From the NCBI GenBank assembly GCA_014964245.1, contig JACVYH010000002.1, forward strand, positions 6,227,501 through 6,291,500: 64,000 bases of DNA, given 5' to 3'. A program made the position numbers and the translations under genes. This DNA comes from Nannizziopsis barbatae. Taxonomy: Eukaryota; Ascomycota; Eurotiomycetes; Onygenales; Nannizziopsiaceae. Shown here piece after piece: positions 43,626 to 54,526 of the stretch (positions are counted from its first letter, which is position 1; every line of letters begins with the position of its first letter). The notes beneath the pieces are model-generated. The model was not told where the DNA came from and did not search any database. It saw only the letters and a list, made by a program, of their open reading frames with translations.

Positions 43626-44498
43626 TCAAGCCTTGAGCGCTCTCTCCCGATCCTGGACTTCCCTAATCTCGATAAATTTATCTAATAATTCCAGGACACT
43701 TTCTTGCTTTTGATCCTCCTGTGGAAGCTCATCGTGGACGACGAGCGTGCCGGTTTTGTGCTCATCAGACCCCCTCTTGATGATGAACGTAGGGACACCC
43801 CGTAGCCCGGGAACGTTTTTGTTATTTGCTGCGGCTTCGTCAATCATATCAACCGCTTCATCGGATTGCAACCACCCTTCGATGTCATTATCACTAATAC
43901 CAGCCTGCTGCGCAGCTTCTCGCAAGACATCGTGCTCAGCGATATCCTGTTCCTGACATTGATAGGCGTGGAAGAGTCCGTCGATGAGATGGTTCACAAC
44001 CTCACTACTGTATTTCTTACCGACAAGATATACTAAGCGGTGTGCATCGCGTGTGGCAGGGTTTACACCGAGCTTGCCTCCCCATTTGAAGTCAATGCCC
44101 ATCGCCCTGCCCGCCCTTTCCACCTTCTTTTTCTCGTAGTCCTCAGAATCGGGTTGTTGAGGGGTCTCTTGCTCTTGGGATAGCTTGTCTTGTAAACGTT
44201 TTTCGCCGATCGTTTTTTTGTCGGCTGGGTAGTCGAAAGGGTTGTAGTTCAGGTAATAGGGCATCCAGGATACGGTAAAGTCGTCATGTTTGCCCTCAGG
44301 ATATGTGGCCCGATAAAGGAAGATAGCTTTGTCCAGAGATTTCTTGGCAACGTAGCACCACTATAGTATCACTTTCCGTTAGCCCTGTCCAAAAAGGTTC
44401 TTGTGGTTGATGGGCATTTGTAACCCGATGGGATTGCGAACTTGGAGACTCACAGCGCAGACAAAGTCTGACACAATTTGAATTTCGATCTTTGCCAT
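43626..44498 (-). CDS. DsbA-family thioredoxin-fold oxidoreductase (FrnE-like)
   Basis: Exons 44498-44454 and 44360-43626 with a 93-bp intron give 259 residues. The first exon encodes only 15 residues, and the CxxC active site CAWC (Cys14-Cys17) is completed across the intron. The body has the insert and helices of DSBA-like proteins (NPATRDAHRLVYL, HDVLREAAQQAG), then the cis-Pro loop RGVPTFIIKRG. Such proteins act in disulfide exchange or are related to 2-hydroxychromene-2-carboxylate isomerase; the substrate is unknown. Its stop is 197 bp from the stop of the cluster hydrolase, and it lacks the CGG-N3-CGG motif in its near upstream region. I place it just outside the cluster. Confidence 0.85.
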
Positions 44499-47251
44499 TA
44501 TTGGAAGCTTCGAGTGGAGCAACGGCTGATAGGCGAATCCATCGGCAGCACGTTGGATATTTGCAACAAGGAGGATCTGGGTGATTTATACGTGTACTGT
44601 GCACGGAGTAGTCTGTAGTTAACTGCCGGCCAGAAAACACAAAACTCAGGCCCTTGCTAAAAGCGCGAATCGCGTTGGGCGCCACCGGTCCGACTGCCAG
44701 GTACTCCGTACACAAGGAAAATTTTGTCCCCGTGCCCCACCACTTACCCCGAGTTTCCCGGGCTCGGTCAAGTCCCAATCTCAGGCATTTATTCGGCGTG
44801 TTTCACGATCTGCAAGTATTCTTAACAAATAGTTAAAGGGTTCCTAGGTAGTTGACTAGCTTTTGGCTTCACCAGATTTCCCCAGCAGCTTTGTGCCACT
44901 TCATTATCAATCGACAGTCATCGAGAACACTGTGAGTGCAAATTGCCCTGGTCGCAGGTTTTGGACTGCCGGTGACTGAATATCAAACGATCCCTCGAGG
45001 GATCTGAATTTCGGAGTAAAGAATCCCCGCCCCGCGCCACTCAAAAAATAACATTTCATCCTTACTTTATTATGTACGGATGGTTGGATCTGAGCTGAAA
45101 ATGTAACATCTGTAGCTTTGCACTTCTGATTGGTTAGCATTACCTAAGCACCGGAAGTCCTGACTTTTGATTTGTTAATGCTGCTTTACGTAATCATATG
45201 CTTATATAATTGATTTATCATTAAAAAGATTCATTGAGGACAGTATCTTCAAATCAGGTCAAGTAGAAATTTAAGAAACACTGTGTTGCAGACATGCTTA
45301 AATTGAAGGCTGGGCCTTATTTAAAGATACACTTAGACTGTGAACATTTAAATAAGTTAAATGTGCTTTATTAAGTAAAAATATTAAATGTAGCTAATCT
45401 TTTACTGATATGTATGTACAGAAATAACTAATAGGGATACCACACTGAATAGCGAGCGTAGTGAGTGGGGCCTGCTTGTAGGTAGTTATGCTCCCTACGG
45501 AGTACCCTGTAGTTCCAATCAGTGGCTACGTATGTACGGCGTCATCACTACTACGGAGAGTAGGTAACTACGAGTTAACTACCGAACAAAGGCAGGACGG
45601 ATCATGTCTAGAAATCAAGATGATTTCCTACTGATCTCTCGCCAAATTCTCCCCAGTCCTCATCAATCCGCATCAATGTTATATATTCAGCCAGTCTGTC
45701 ATCTCTTGGGATCGAGAGACTCCGTTTTTGACAAAGCTTTCAACACATCTTCGATAGTTAATCTCCGTCGCAAAACGCCGACTTTGTTCTTCCCACGAAG
45801 GCTCCTTCGATAATTGAGATATTTGTTTGTTTGGATCAGAGAGAAGGTATCGCGGCCGGACATAATTAGGGGATTTCGGCATTTTCTATGCCTAGTTCAC
45901 GGTCAACCTTGAGCGCAAACTACGTCAGGTGTACAGCATCGAGAACGCCGCGGCCGAAATCACCACTATGCCAGGAATATCTCGGGGACCTAACTTGCAT
46001 GGCCCTTCTTCAGCAATCGGCATTTAGGGCTGATCAATAATTAGAAGACCATCCCGAAGGCAGCTCAATCGGAATATAGCTTTCAACTTATTCTACAAAG
46101 CACCTCATTCACATATTCATATCTTAACTTTGCTCTTAGTGTCGCATCTCTGCATTCCCATATTTATCTTCCTTTCATGCCAGAAATCTAGAGTCGCCAC
46201 TCAATCTAGTAAGCACTCTTCTGGAATCTATGATTACTGCTGACACTCACTTGATGTTATGCTTCGGTGCAGCCCGTGTTGATCTTATTGATCCTGCAAT
46301 CATTCACTATCAGTTTTCAAGTACATGACTTGACCTAGAGCCAAATCAAATAATACAAGGATCCAGTGAATTAGAACTTGACTCAAATTGTCTCAAGCTC
46401 AGTTATATGTACGTCAAGTCCAGGGCATGCCTAACACGTGCCTGTTGTATCTTCCTAGCCTAACTTGGAAGACGTGTTCCCCCCAAGTTATTATACCCAT
46501 ACAATTTAATATACATACAATGCCTTGTCAAACATTTCCCCAGCCCTTAGGAGTCTGTATTAACTAGCCTAAAAAGGCCCTCAGATCGTCTCGCGTGGTT
46601 ATCTACATTTAGGTACAAAGACTTCAGCGCACCCGGAATGAGGATAGCGTAGGTCATATCCCCCTTCTCTGCTCTCGCGCATCAACTGACAGTGCAAATA
46701 CGCCAAAACCCTCGAAGACCATTTCTATTGGAATTGGTATACTACAGTTCAAACTCCTATTCTTGCCCTTGCACTGCCTGGAAGTAGGGCAGGCTTCAGG
46801 ACATCAATTAAGAACAATTGATTACCCCTTCCTTGATTTGATCCCTTAAAGAAACCACTCGATCCTGGAGCATCCATCAGACTTAGTCAGAGAATATCAG
46901 GGATTGTTATTGAAGGGACGTTAAGGATGGGTAGCTGGAATAGCTAAGGATTGTGATGAAGCGCTTTTACCGTGTTTCCTACGGATTGCTTGCAGCCAAC
47001 GTCCGTTCGAAGTGAATCGAGTATGGTAGTCCTGGTTGGCCCAGAGACAGACTTTGACTGCTATAACCACCGCTCAGCTACATAAACTATCTTCTTTGCT
47101 ACTCTAACCATTCAAAGCTTGCCTCGTCTAGCGTGGGTAGCTGATGACTCGATGAGGCTTTATGGGCTTTCATTTGCCCCATTGCTTTCAGTCAGCCCTC
47201 TCACGAAAGCTACCCTGCCCAGCTATCATTTTGGCTCTTTTTTCGCTGCCA
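44499..47251. other. Gene-poor 2.7-kb spacer with repeat relics
   Basis: No supported gene. 45150-45430 is AT-rich. A repeat end lies at 45434-45472. A possible degenerate copy of the TA-flanked MITE begins near 46518 (TGCCTTGTCAAACATTTCC, then AGCCCTTAG) and may end near 46980. Short frames at 45604-45882 are not convincing. Confidence 0.5.
45434..45472 (+). repeat. Dispersed repeat, GGGATACCACACTGAATAGC family, copy 2
   Basis: Matches 12661-12699 with only a few differences over about 38 bp. Confidence 0.65.
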
Positions 47252-49798
47252 TCAGCGCTCCAGTCCGGCAGTAACCTCAAGATATATAGTTCTGGGTATT
47301 GGCTCGCATTCATGACCACCCACAGCCCAAGCCAGTTCAGGCCAGTCTGGATGTGGAAGACGGATATCGGCACCTGCATCAAGGAGTAATTTGACTATCT
47401 TAGAATGACCATACTCCATCGCTGACTGTATTACCCTTCCGCAGGTAAAGCTAGCCACTACTTTAAGACCAGAACCTTCGGGGTCGCGACAGAGACCAGG
47501 TATACCATGGTAGGGGGCATTGGGGTCAGCGCCGTGTGCAAGCAGCGCCCTGACAATATCTGCGTTGCCAGATCTAGCTGCTATGAGCAGCGGAGGTGCG
47601 AAATGTCCTAACCCTAAAACTTCTAGCTCGTAGGCGTCTCTATAAGTGTCCCAATATGGCCTCTTATCAAGGGGCCGATCGGACTCTTCAAAGTCGCACT
47701 GAACACCGTTGGCAAGGAGCATGTTGACAATGGCACTGTATCGATGTTTCACTGCAAAAAGAAGTGCCCTTGTTCCAGAGACCCGGTCAGTCTTTCTCAC
47801 AAGCACTTCGATGAGTTTCAGGCTGCGTCTTCGCACTGCTTTCAATAGGGCAGGTCCTTCCCTAATGTCAATCGTACCGTTCGCATCAGCGCCGTGGGCC
47901 AGAAAAAATTTGACAAGATCTAGTCTGTTGTGTTCTACAGCCCATTCCAGTGGTGTCAGCCTGACTTCATGGATACCAAACATTGACCCGCGAAGGCCTT
48001 TCCTAGGCCTGCGTGGATACATGTAAGTAATCGGGCATCTCAATTCCGAGTAGTCTCCGTATTCAAGAATCTGTGAGAAAACACGAGCCCCATATCCGAC
48101 TACCAATGCCGTCGCGAAAGCCGCTTTTCTCTCACTCAAAGGAGGTGCCCCGCAGGCTGGAATAGATGCTGGGGGTGGAACTGCTGGAGGCTCCTGTCTT
48201 ATACCATACCTTCGGGAACATTCGTCCGAAAGACGGCCTGGAGATGTTTCTTCCGTGACCCGATTTTGAAAGTGGAATCGATATGACGTCTGATCCCACA
48301 CCAACTCCCATCCATCGTCAAAATCCTCCGCGGTGGGAGGTAAAGGCGCATCTGAGTCGTCCTCGGCATTTTCATCCCTCAACCAGCCCTGTTGTTCCCA
48401 TTCACAGTATGGCCAAGGCGCGTCCACTACTCTTGTGAGCACTCTTCTGTCTACTATCTTTTCTGCTCTCTTGTGGAACCTATTAATCCCGTCACGTTCA
48501 TTCTCTCCAGGCCAGAAGTCCACCATCGCGTCGTGTGGTTTAAACAAGGTGCTATTTTTCTGCCTCAATAGATCATGCCAATTTACCCCTTGGAAGAACG
48601 GGTGATCCCTTATTTCAGAGGCTCCATTTGTAGCTCCTAAGCGATTTATTTTGTCTTTCCTAAGGAGTTTGATAAGGATATCTTTGGCTATTGGTGGAAG
48701 TCCTTCAGGACATACTGGGTCTTTGCATATATTGAGTCGTCGTTTATCAATGTCTCGGTCATAGAATGGAGGCAATCCAGTCAGCATTTCATGCAAAATG
48801 ATGCCAAAGGCCCACCAATCTGACGCCCGCGAAGCAGCTTCATTCCTGACAAGCTCGGGTGCTGGGTATCCTGATTTTCCTGGCACAATGCTATTATCGT
48901 TCTTGGCCCCCAAGCTGAAGAGACCAGGATTGCATAAACTGACATGTCCAGGTGAATCCAGGAAGATATCGTCCATGTTCAAATGTGCGAGCACAATGTC
49001 TTTACCATGCAGATATTCCAGCGCGCAGAGGAGCTCTGCACTATAAATTCTAGCTTGAGCTATGGGCAGCCGCCGTATTCGTTGAAGGCGGTGAGCGAGT
49101 GGCCCTCCACTAGCCAGTGGTGAAAGGAGGCTCAGTCCGTTGGCTGACTCGAAAGCAAATTTAAGCGGAGCAATGAATGGGTGTTCAACCCGATGTATAA
49201 GCTCGGACGCCGGGGCAATGTTGGCAGGCATCGGAACGGTCTTCATCCCATAGCTTCTATTGGTGTCAAGTTTTTGGACGTAAACCAAATCACTAGAGCC
49301 CATCTCGCCGTGAATGCGCCAAACCTCCGTATCATGCAATGGCGGCACCTTCTTCTCAAGGTAGGAAATGTCGATATCTACATACCCTGGTCCATCTTCC
49401 ACGGGTATGCCACCGAAGAAACCCGGTCTGCGAGACCAGTATTTCGTAAAAGGGTTCATTGTGAGGGACCCGAGGGAGACAATCTCAATGCCCCCTTCAG
49501 TATCAGAGCGTCTGGCAAACATGCGCATGGCCAGTTCAGAAGAGGTAGTGGAGGCATCAAATTTGACACTCTGCCTCGAACTGAACTTTGATCTCGGGCG
49601 GGACCAACTAACCATGCCATCGCACGACCAATCCCGACCTGGAATTGGCTGACGTCCCTCACTCATACGAGAGCAAGAAATTGATTCCGTGGATATCTGG
49701 AACCGTTCGTACTCCATGATCGCATAAAGCATCCATGGGTTACCCCTCGGTGTTTTTGGAAAATCCCGCGACTCTTCGAACGGCTCCGGGAGCTTCAT
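47252..49798 (-). CDS. AGC-type pseudokinase fused to ankyrin repeats
   Basis: One open frame of 848 residues. Residues about 155-440 have an AGC kinase fold close to the Ypk/SGK group: the VAIK Lys is kept (SYGMK, Lys186), as are an APE-like segment (GYPAPELV), DWWAFGIILHEML, and an AGC tail pattern (EIRDHPFFQGVNWHDLL). The catalytic loop is changed from YRDLKPEN to LAHLNMDD, so the HRD aspartate is His272, and DFG has become NPG (290-292). The Gly-rich loop is also degenerate. Phosphotransfer is therefore unlikely. About 600-840 contain ankyrin repeats (for example TPLEWAVEHNRLDLVKFFLAHGADAN). It may be a scaffold or regulator. A short open frame just upstream in another frame (49803-50123) could be a missed 5' exon. 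Confidence 0.8.
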   Translation of the reverse strand: MKLPEPFEESRDFPKTPRGNPWMLYAIMEYERFQISTESISCSRMSEGRQPIPGRDWSCDGMVSWSRPRSKFSSRQSVKFDASTTSSELAMRMFARRSDTEGGIEIVSLGSLTMNPFTKYWSRRPGFFGGIPVEDGPGYVDIDISYLEKKVPPLHDTEVWRIHGEMGSSDLVYVQKLDTNRSYGMKTVPMPANIAPASELIHRVEHPFIAPLKFAFESANGLSLLSPLASGGPLAHRLQRIRRLPIAQARIYSAELLCALEYLHGKDIVLAHLNMDDIFLDSPGHVSLCNPGLFSLGAKNDNSIVPGKSGYPAPELVRNEAASRASDWWAFGIILHEMLTGLPPFYDRDIDKRRLNICKDPVCPEGLPPIAKDILIKLLRKDKINRLGATNGASEIRDHPFFQGVNWHDLLRQKNSTLFKPHDAMVDFWPGENERDGINRFHKRAEKIVDRRVLTRVVDAPWPYCEWEQQGWLRDENAEDDSDAPLPPTAEDFDDGWELVWDQTSYRFHFQNRVTEETSPGRLSDECSRRYGIRQEPPAVPPPASIPACGAPPLSERKAAFATALVVGYGARVFSQILEYGDYSELRCPITYMYPRRPRKGLRGSMFGIHEVRLTPLEWAVEHNRLDLVKFFLAHGADANGTIDIREGPALLKAVRRRSLKLIEVLVRKTDRVSGTRALLFAVKHRYSAIVNMLLANGVQCDFEESDRPLDKRPYWDTYRDAYELEVLGLGHFAPPLLIAARSGNADIVRALLAHGADPNAPYHGIPGLCRDPEGSGLKVVASFTCGRVIQSAMEYGHSKIVKLLLDAGADIRLPHPDWPELAWAVGGHECEPIPRTIYLEVTAGLER

Positions 49799-49802
49799 GC
49801 GA

Positions 49803-50123
49803 TTAGTGCGATGGAGATCGACAGAAAGAATTCCAGTCGATGGTTGTGACGGAACAACAACCTCGTAAGTAGTAACTGGCGAGGCGGGGTTTCAACATAA
49901 GCTCCTGTTCATAACCAAAGCCGGAACTTGACGTGTAGAACATACCATGCTCTATTTGGCGAGCATCACTTTCCCACCATGATCCCAGGGGATGATGTTC
50001 GCAACGGCCCCAATTTTCTACCCAACTGGGCAGGTGCTCGGTGCCTATTTGATCCGGAACTGTCAGATGTGCTGTTTCCAGGAAAACAGGAAGCTCCAGG
50101 CTTACAATTTTCTGAAAGATCAC
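49803..50123 (-). CDS. Short open frame upstream of the pseudokinase, possibly its N-terminal part
   Basis: 106 codons with protein-like composition (PSWVENWGRCEHHPLGSWW, LASYYLRGCCSVTTIDWNSF) on the same strand, ending 4 bp before the pseudokinase Met but in a different frame. The only GT-AG pair between them would be about 30 bp, too short for a normal intron. It is either a separate small gene or the 5' part of the pseudokinase gene separated by a frameshift. Confidence 0.3.
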   Translation of the reverse strand: MIFQKIVSLELPVFLETAHLTVPDQIGTEHLPSWVENWGRCEHHPLGSWWESDARQIEHGMFYTSSSGFGYEQELMLKPRLASYYLRGCCSVTTIDWNSFCRSPSH

Positions 50124-51019
50124 CTTCTGGGTTCTCAGACATGATAGTTAATATTCGGTGGTACTAATCTATTCTTGATGTAAAATGAACGAGGGAGCGG
50201 GAGCAAGAGTGCCGAAAATTGCGCCGAATGCGCGGGGGTTGTCTTTATTAACCATTGTCGAATAGTCAGTTAACTAAATGAGCATTCGGCGGTGAGTTGG
50301 GTTTTAACTAGGATATCGGCTTGATACTGACTCGGAAGTTCTCCAGCGACAGTGTCACCTCGTTCTTAATTTAATTTAATTTCCCGGAGTCTGCTTTGAT
50401 CGTATTATTAGGGGTTTCCTGGTTTGGATTTCTTTGTTACGTACTTCGTACCTAGCTCCCGCTGATGTTGGATAAGGCTGCATCAATTATGAATCACATC
50501 CAGTAGTTAGGTAGGAACACGTTCTAAATTGTGTGCTTTGACCTCCCGGTTTCCACCGCTAGTAAATTGTCCCGTCTCATCGGGTCGGGAGTCATTGGTA
50601 CAGCGATGCATTCAGATAAATATACCAACACACCCCTGCAGCACTAACTATGTAAACTAGCCCCGGAAACCGGATACCCACAGCCCCGTAGCACCCATGC
50701 GCTTTACACGGGCCAACGGCTTTCCGGTGGCATAGTCTGTACTGTATATCTGGGCTCGAAAGCACTTCCGCCATCCGTTCTCGATGGCATGGAAAGGGGA
50801 ATAAACCGAATTCGGGCTATGGCTGCCCGGCCATTGACTTGCCCTCTTTACTTGTTATATTGAGCTGATCTGGACAAGACTTATCAGCTTATCTCCTTCA
50901 CCACTGCACTTCTCTCTCATTACTTCTTGTACTCCGGACTCGTCACCACTCTGAGAAACTGCATACTAGCTCCCAAGATATCCAGAGAACGTTTAGTTGA
51001 TATACAGCAACATTCGAAG
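50124..51019. other. Divergent promoter spacer
   Basis: About 0.9 kb between the pseudokinase region and the dehydrogenase. No gene seen. An ATTTAATTTAATTT stretch lies at about 50367-50381. Confidence 0.5.
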
Positions 51020-52170
51020 ATGGCCGCACAATCCGAACCATTCATTGGCGATGGGCCGCCTCCGGGTTTGGGAAAGATGCAAGTTATGCGCTGGGCGGCG
51101 AAGAATCCACCCAAAGACCCACGGCTATCCGTCGGCGGCAAAACAGTCCTTATCACTGGCTCCAACACTGGCCTCGGATTTAACGCAGCGGTCAAATTTG
51201 CTGCCCAAGGGGCGTCTTTGGTTATCCTTGCCGTGCGTACTCCGGCGAAGGGAGATGCTGCGAAACAACAAATTATTCAAGCGACCAAATGCGATCCAGC
51301 CTCAATTGTCGTCCTACCACTGGATATGAGCAGTTTCGATTCCATTCGCAAATTCGCCGAGCTTTTGAAGTCGCGGCTTAGCAAAACCACGTTGGATATC
51401 GCTCTGCTAAACGCCGGGGTTGCGCCGAATAAATACGTTGTAGAGCCGACTGGCTGGGAATCCGCGTTGCAGGTGAACAATATCGGGACGGCGTTTCTAG
51501 CGATCTTGCTTGTGCCCATACTCAAGCAATCCACCGCTATACACGGAAAGCCAGCGCAGCTCACCCTTACTGGCAGCTTTGGGCACCTCTATGTCAACCC
51601 AGCAGATTTGAAGCTTGCTCCGGGTGAGAGTTTGCTGCAGAAGCTGAACGCACCTGAGTTTTTTGATGTTGAAAAATCCTATATGATCATTAAGCTCATC
51701 ACAATGTATATCATGCAAGGCTTAATTGATGACTATTCCCAAAATGAGAACGGCGCGGTTGATATCACTATCAACGTTGCATGCCCCGGCCTCTGCACCA
51801 CCGATCTAGGCCGTGATTTCCCCTGGTATATTGCTATCCCAAACAAGTTGATGTTAATGTATTATGGCCGGAGCGCGGAAGAGGGTAGTCGTTCTTTGGT
51901 GAGCGCAGCCCTGCTGGGAGTCAAAGGGCACGGGAAATTCTGGACTAATGACACTTTTGCAAAGTAAGTACCTCATTCATAACTTTTGTATCTCATCACC
52001 TTCCCACTTTGGTTCCTAGATTCGACAGCATTCACAAGCAAAGCTTCGTTCTAACTTGAACAACTTCTTGTAGCCCTGGTGATATGGTTGTTAGCCCTGT
52101 TGGAAAAGAGCTGCAGTCCCAAGCATGGAAGGAAATTTTCGAGGTGTGCAGGGCCGAGATGCCGAATTAG
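51020..52170 (+). CDS. Short-chain dehydrogenase/reductase
   Basis: Exons 51020-51963 and 52074-52170 with a 110-bp intron (AAGTAAGT...TTGTAG) give 346 residues; the splice adds NPGDMVVSPVGKELQS to the C-terminus. The start MAAQSEPFIG is preferred over an in-frame Met 31 codons upstream because family members begin close to the GKMQVMRW segment. The cofactor motif TGSNTGLG, LNAGV (NNAG equivalent) and the catalytic pair YMIIK (YxxxK) are present. It resembles retinol-dehydrogenase-like fungal SDRs found both in metabolism and in secondary-metabolite clusters. It lies 7.6 kb beyond the last cluster gene with unrelated genes between, so I do not link it to the cytochalasan pathway. Confidence 0.87.
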
Positions 52171-54526
52171 GTCTGCTGAGGATTGGATGAGGCGTGTTCT
52201 TCTGGTCATGAGGTACGAGGACCTGATTGCTCGACTCACTTAAGGACTCTCTCATGCATAAACATTCAACTTGGAATTTCATCTTCTTCCCTCTGTAGTC
52301 ACAACTCGCGCCTTCTTCCCAGTAGAGACATGAGACGGACTTTCCACTTTTGAATGCACTTTCCAGGAGGCAGAAACGCGCCTGCTGCTTCCAGGGAGCT
52401 GTGCAGTATCGCACTTGCCAAAAGTAAAATTCTTTCCTTTGGTCTCTTGTTGTGTCCGTCGTCTTCATCCCCGTTCCCATTCTTTCTCATCTTCATCCTT
52501 GTCCTCATTCTCATCTTCGTCCTCGTGCTCATCTTGATCTTCGTGTTCACCATCACTTTTTCCATCATTCCCTACTATGTTCACGACGGTTTGAGATATC
52601 CGCTGTATTATGGGTATTGGCTTCATCTTGAAGCTCAGGTCTGGGCCTGGGGTAGTTTCAATGTGGGTACACCTTTCTAATGAACGGTGACGAAGGACGA
52701 GTCGTTTCATCTCTGAGGGCTGTAAGGCCCGGTGATGGGAGCTAATCTTCTCTTCTGAGGGAGGAAAGGCGCGTGATGCTCTTTGAGTAACACCGAGCCC
52801 ACTTGGTCAAGGATGACTTACATCCAGGCTAACCCCATTCTTCTGCCTTCCACAGATAGATTATCCGTCGATATCATCGTTCCCGACCGGTTGCCCCCAG
52901 GGGCTTTCTGCTCTTCACCCGGCCCAAGCAGTTGAAATGTTGGGCGGAATACTGTGCAGAGATATAGTGGTTGGGCCCGAGTTCATTGCTTTCCGTTTTC
53001 CTTTGTTTAGGCAGCCCCATCCGGGCCAGTTATCACATAGATGGATTCAACCTCTCGTATGAAGGAGGAGAAATTCCAGATCAAGATAGTAAAGTGATAG
53101 TGAGATACGTGTAAGAAGAAATGAACACAGTCCCCTAACCTCTCTCTAGTCATGACAAAGGGTATTAAAACTGGCAAACTCGCGGAGAGTCTGCCATCAG
53201 GGCATATCAAGATAGATAGCCAGTCTAATACTACTAGGTACTTAGTAGAGCGATACTATTGAAAGAGCAAGATGTCTAGACAAAAAAAAAAGGACTTTGC
53301 GCGGGCAAAGGATCGAACGCCCGCTAAAAAAAGTTGTGTGGGATGGTCGTTAGTTAGTTATCTAGTTACGTTAACTAGGGGAGTCATCGACCCGCGGATC
53401 ACCTCGGAATCTCTTTAACTTAGTTAGCCATCTCATCACACAACGATCCCAAGTTATATACGGGAGGTTTATTCCTCTCATCCTTGCAGTCCATCCGAAG
53501 TGCCTGACAAGGAAGTTAATAACAAGCAGGAAACCGTAGAGAACGCGGTGCCAGTGCCTTGGCCGATTGTGCTTCGCTAACGAGCGAAGAAGACACTGCG
53601 CGCTGGCTAAAAAGTTCTCGACACCTTTCACTGATCAGACGCCTGATCCTTTTAGGGAGCACGCTCTCTAGAGTACGGAGTATTTATGCCGTTCTGTACT
53701 CCGTACCTTGGAGACTGTATCCTGAACTTCCCCGCCATCGACTACCCGATGCTGCTCTTGGCTAATACCACCAATGCAGATCATGCGGCCACTTTTGCAC
53801 TAATAATGATTCACGGGTCCACCACTGCGTGCTCAACAGCCACCCATCATCTGTCCTCAACACCCGCCTCGTCCATTAACTATTCCTTTGTCAAAAACCT
53901 GTTTTGAAAATTCGATATCTCCGCGACATATCACATTACACAGGTCCATTTCTATCAATGGGAAGTGTATCACAGATGCCGTTTGACAACTCCGGAAGAT
54001 ACCTAGCCTCCGAGCATCAATGTGTCGCGTGGTTTCAGCCCACGATTTTTCCGTCGTCGCTAATTTTGGCCTTTGTCCGCGATGGCTAGTTAATGAACGA
54101 ACATCCAATGATAATACGTTGTTCTCAATATATCAGAATTTCATAATCGAGGTCATCCCTGTACCAGATTGAGGTCGCTGCAACCCTGCTGTGCCTTCCG
54201 GTACCTCCGGGCAAACTACTTTCGGCTCGTCACATTGTCGATCATTTAATGAAAATGATCGCAGCCAGCATTACGGAGTATTTAATTAGCGAAGAGCCGT
54301 AAGTTCGGCTTTCCAAGGCCAATGCCACCATGATTGATTACCTTGTTGGACTTGGGAGTTGCATCGTTATTTATAACTTGGACGCACATGCACATATGAG
54401 GTGCTTGGCCGAACAAGCGTTCAAGTTTATAAAACCGCCCGGCTTTGCAAACATCGCGCCTTCTTCGCTGCTTGGTGCGAGTCGTTAAGTGTCACCTTCT
54501 TTCCCGCGAACATTATATCATTCGCC
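52171..54526. other. Gene-poor 2.4-kb spacer
   Basis: No supported gene. 52470-52560 is a CT-rich simple sequence, read on the minus strand as Asp/Glu repeats, which explains the open frames there. A hairpin GCGGGC/GCCCGC (about 53302-53325) lies beside a run of A (T on the minus strand) at 53282-53291. TACGGAGTA motifs lie at about 53676 and 54271. Confidence 0.5.

Noticed and set aside
51020..52170. Short-chain dehydrogenase as a cytochalasan tailoring gene
   Set aside because: It lies 7.6 kb from the last cluster gene, beyond a DsbA-fold gene and a pseudokinase. The cluster promoter motif was not noticed upstream.
52465..52710. Asp/Glu-rich minus-strand frame
   Set aside because: It is produced by a CT-rich simple sequence and has no other features.
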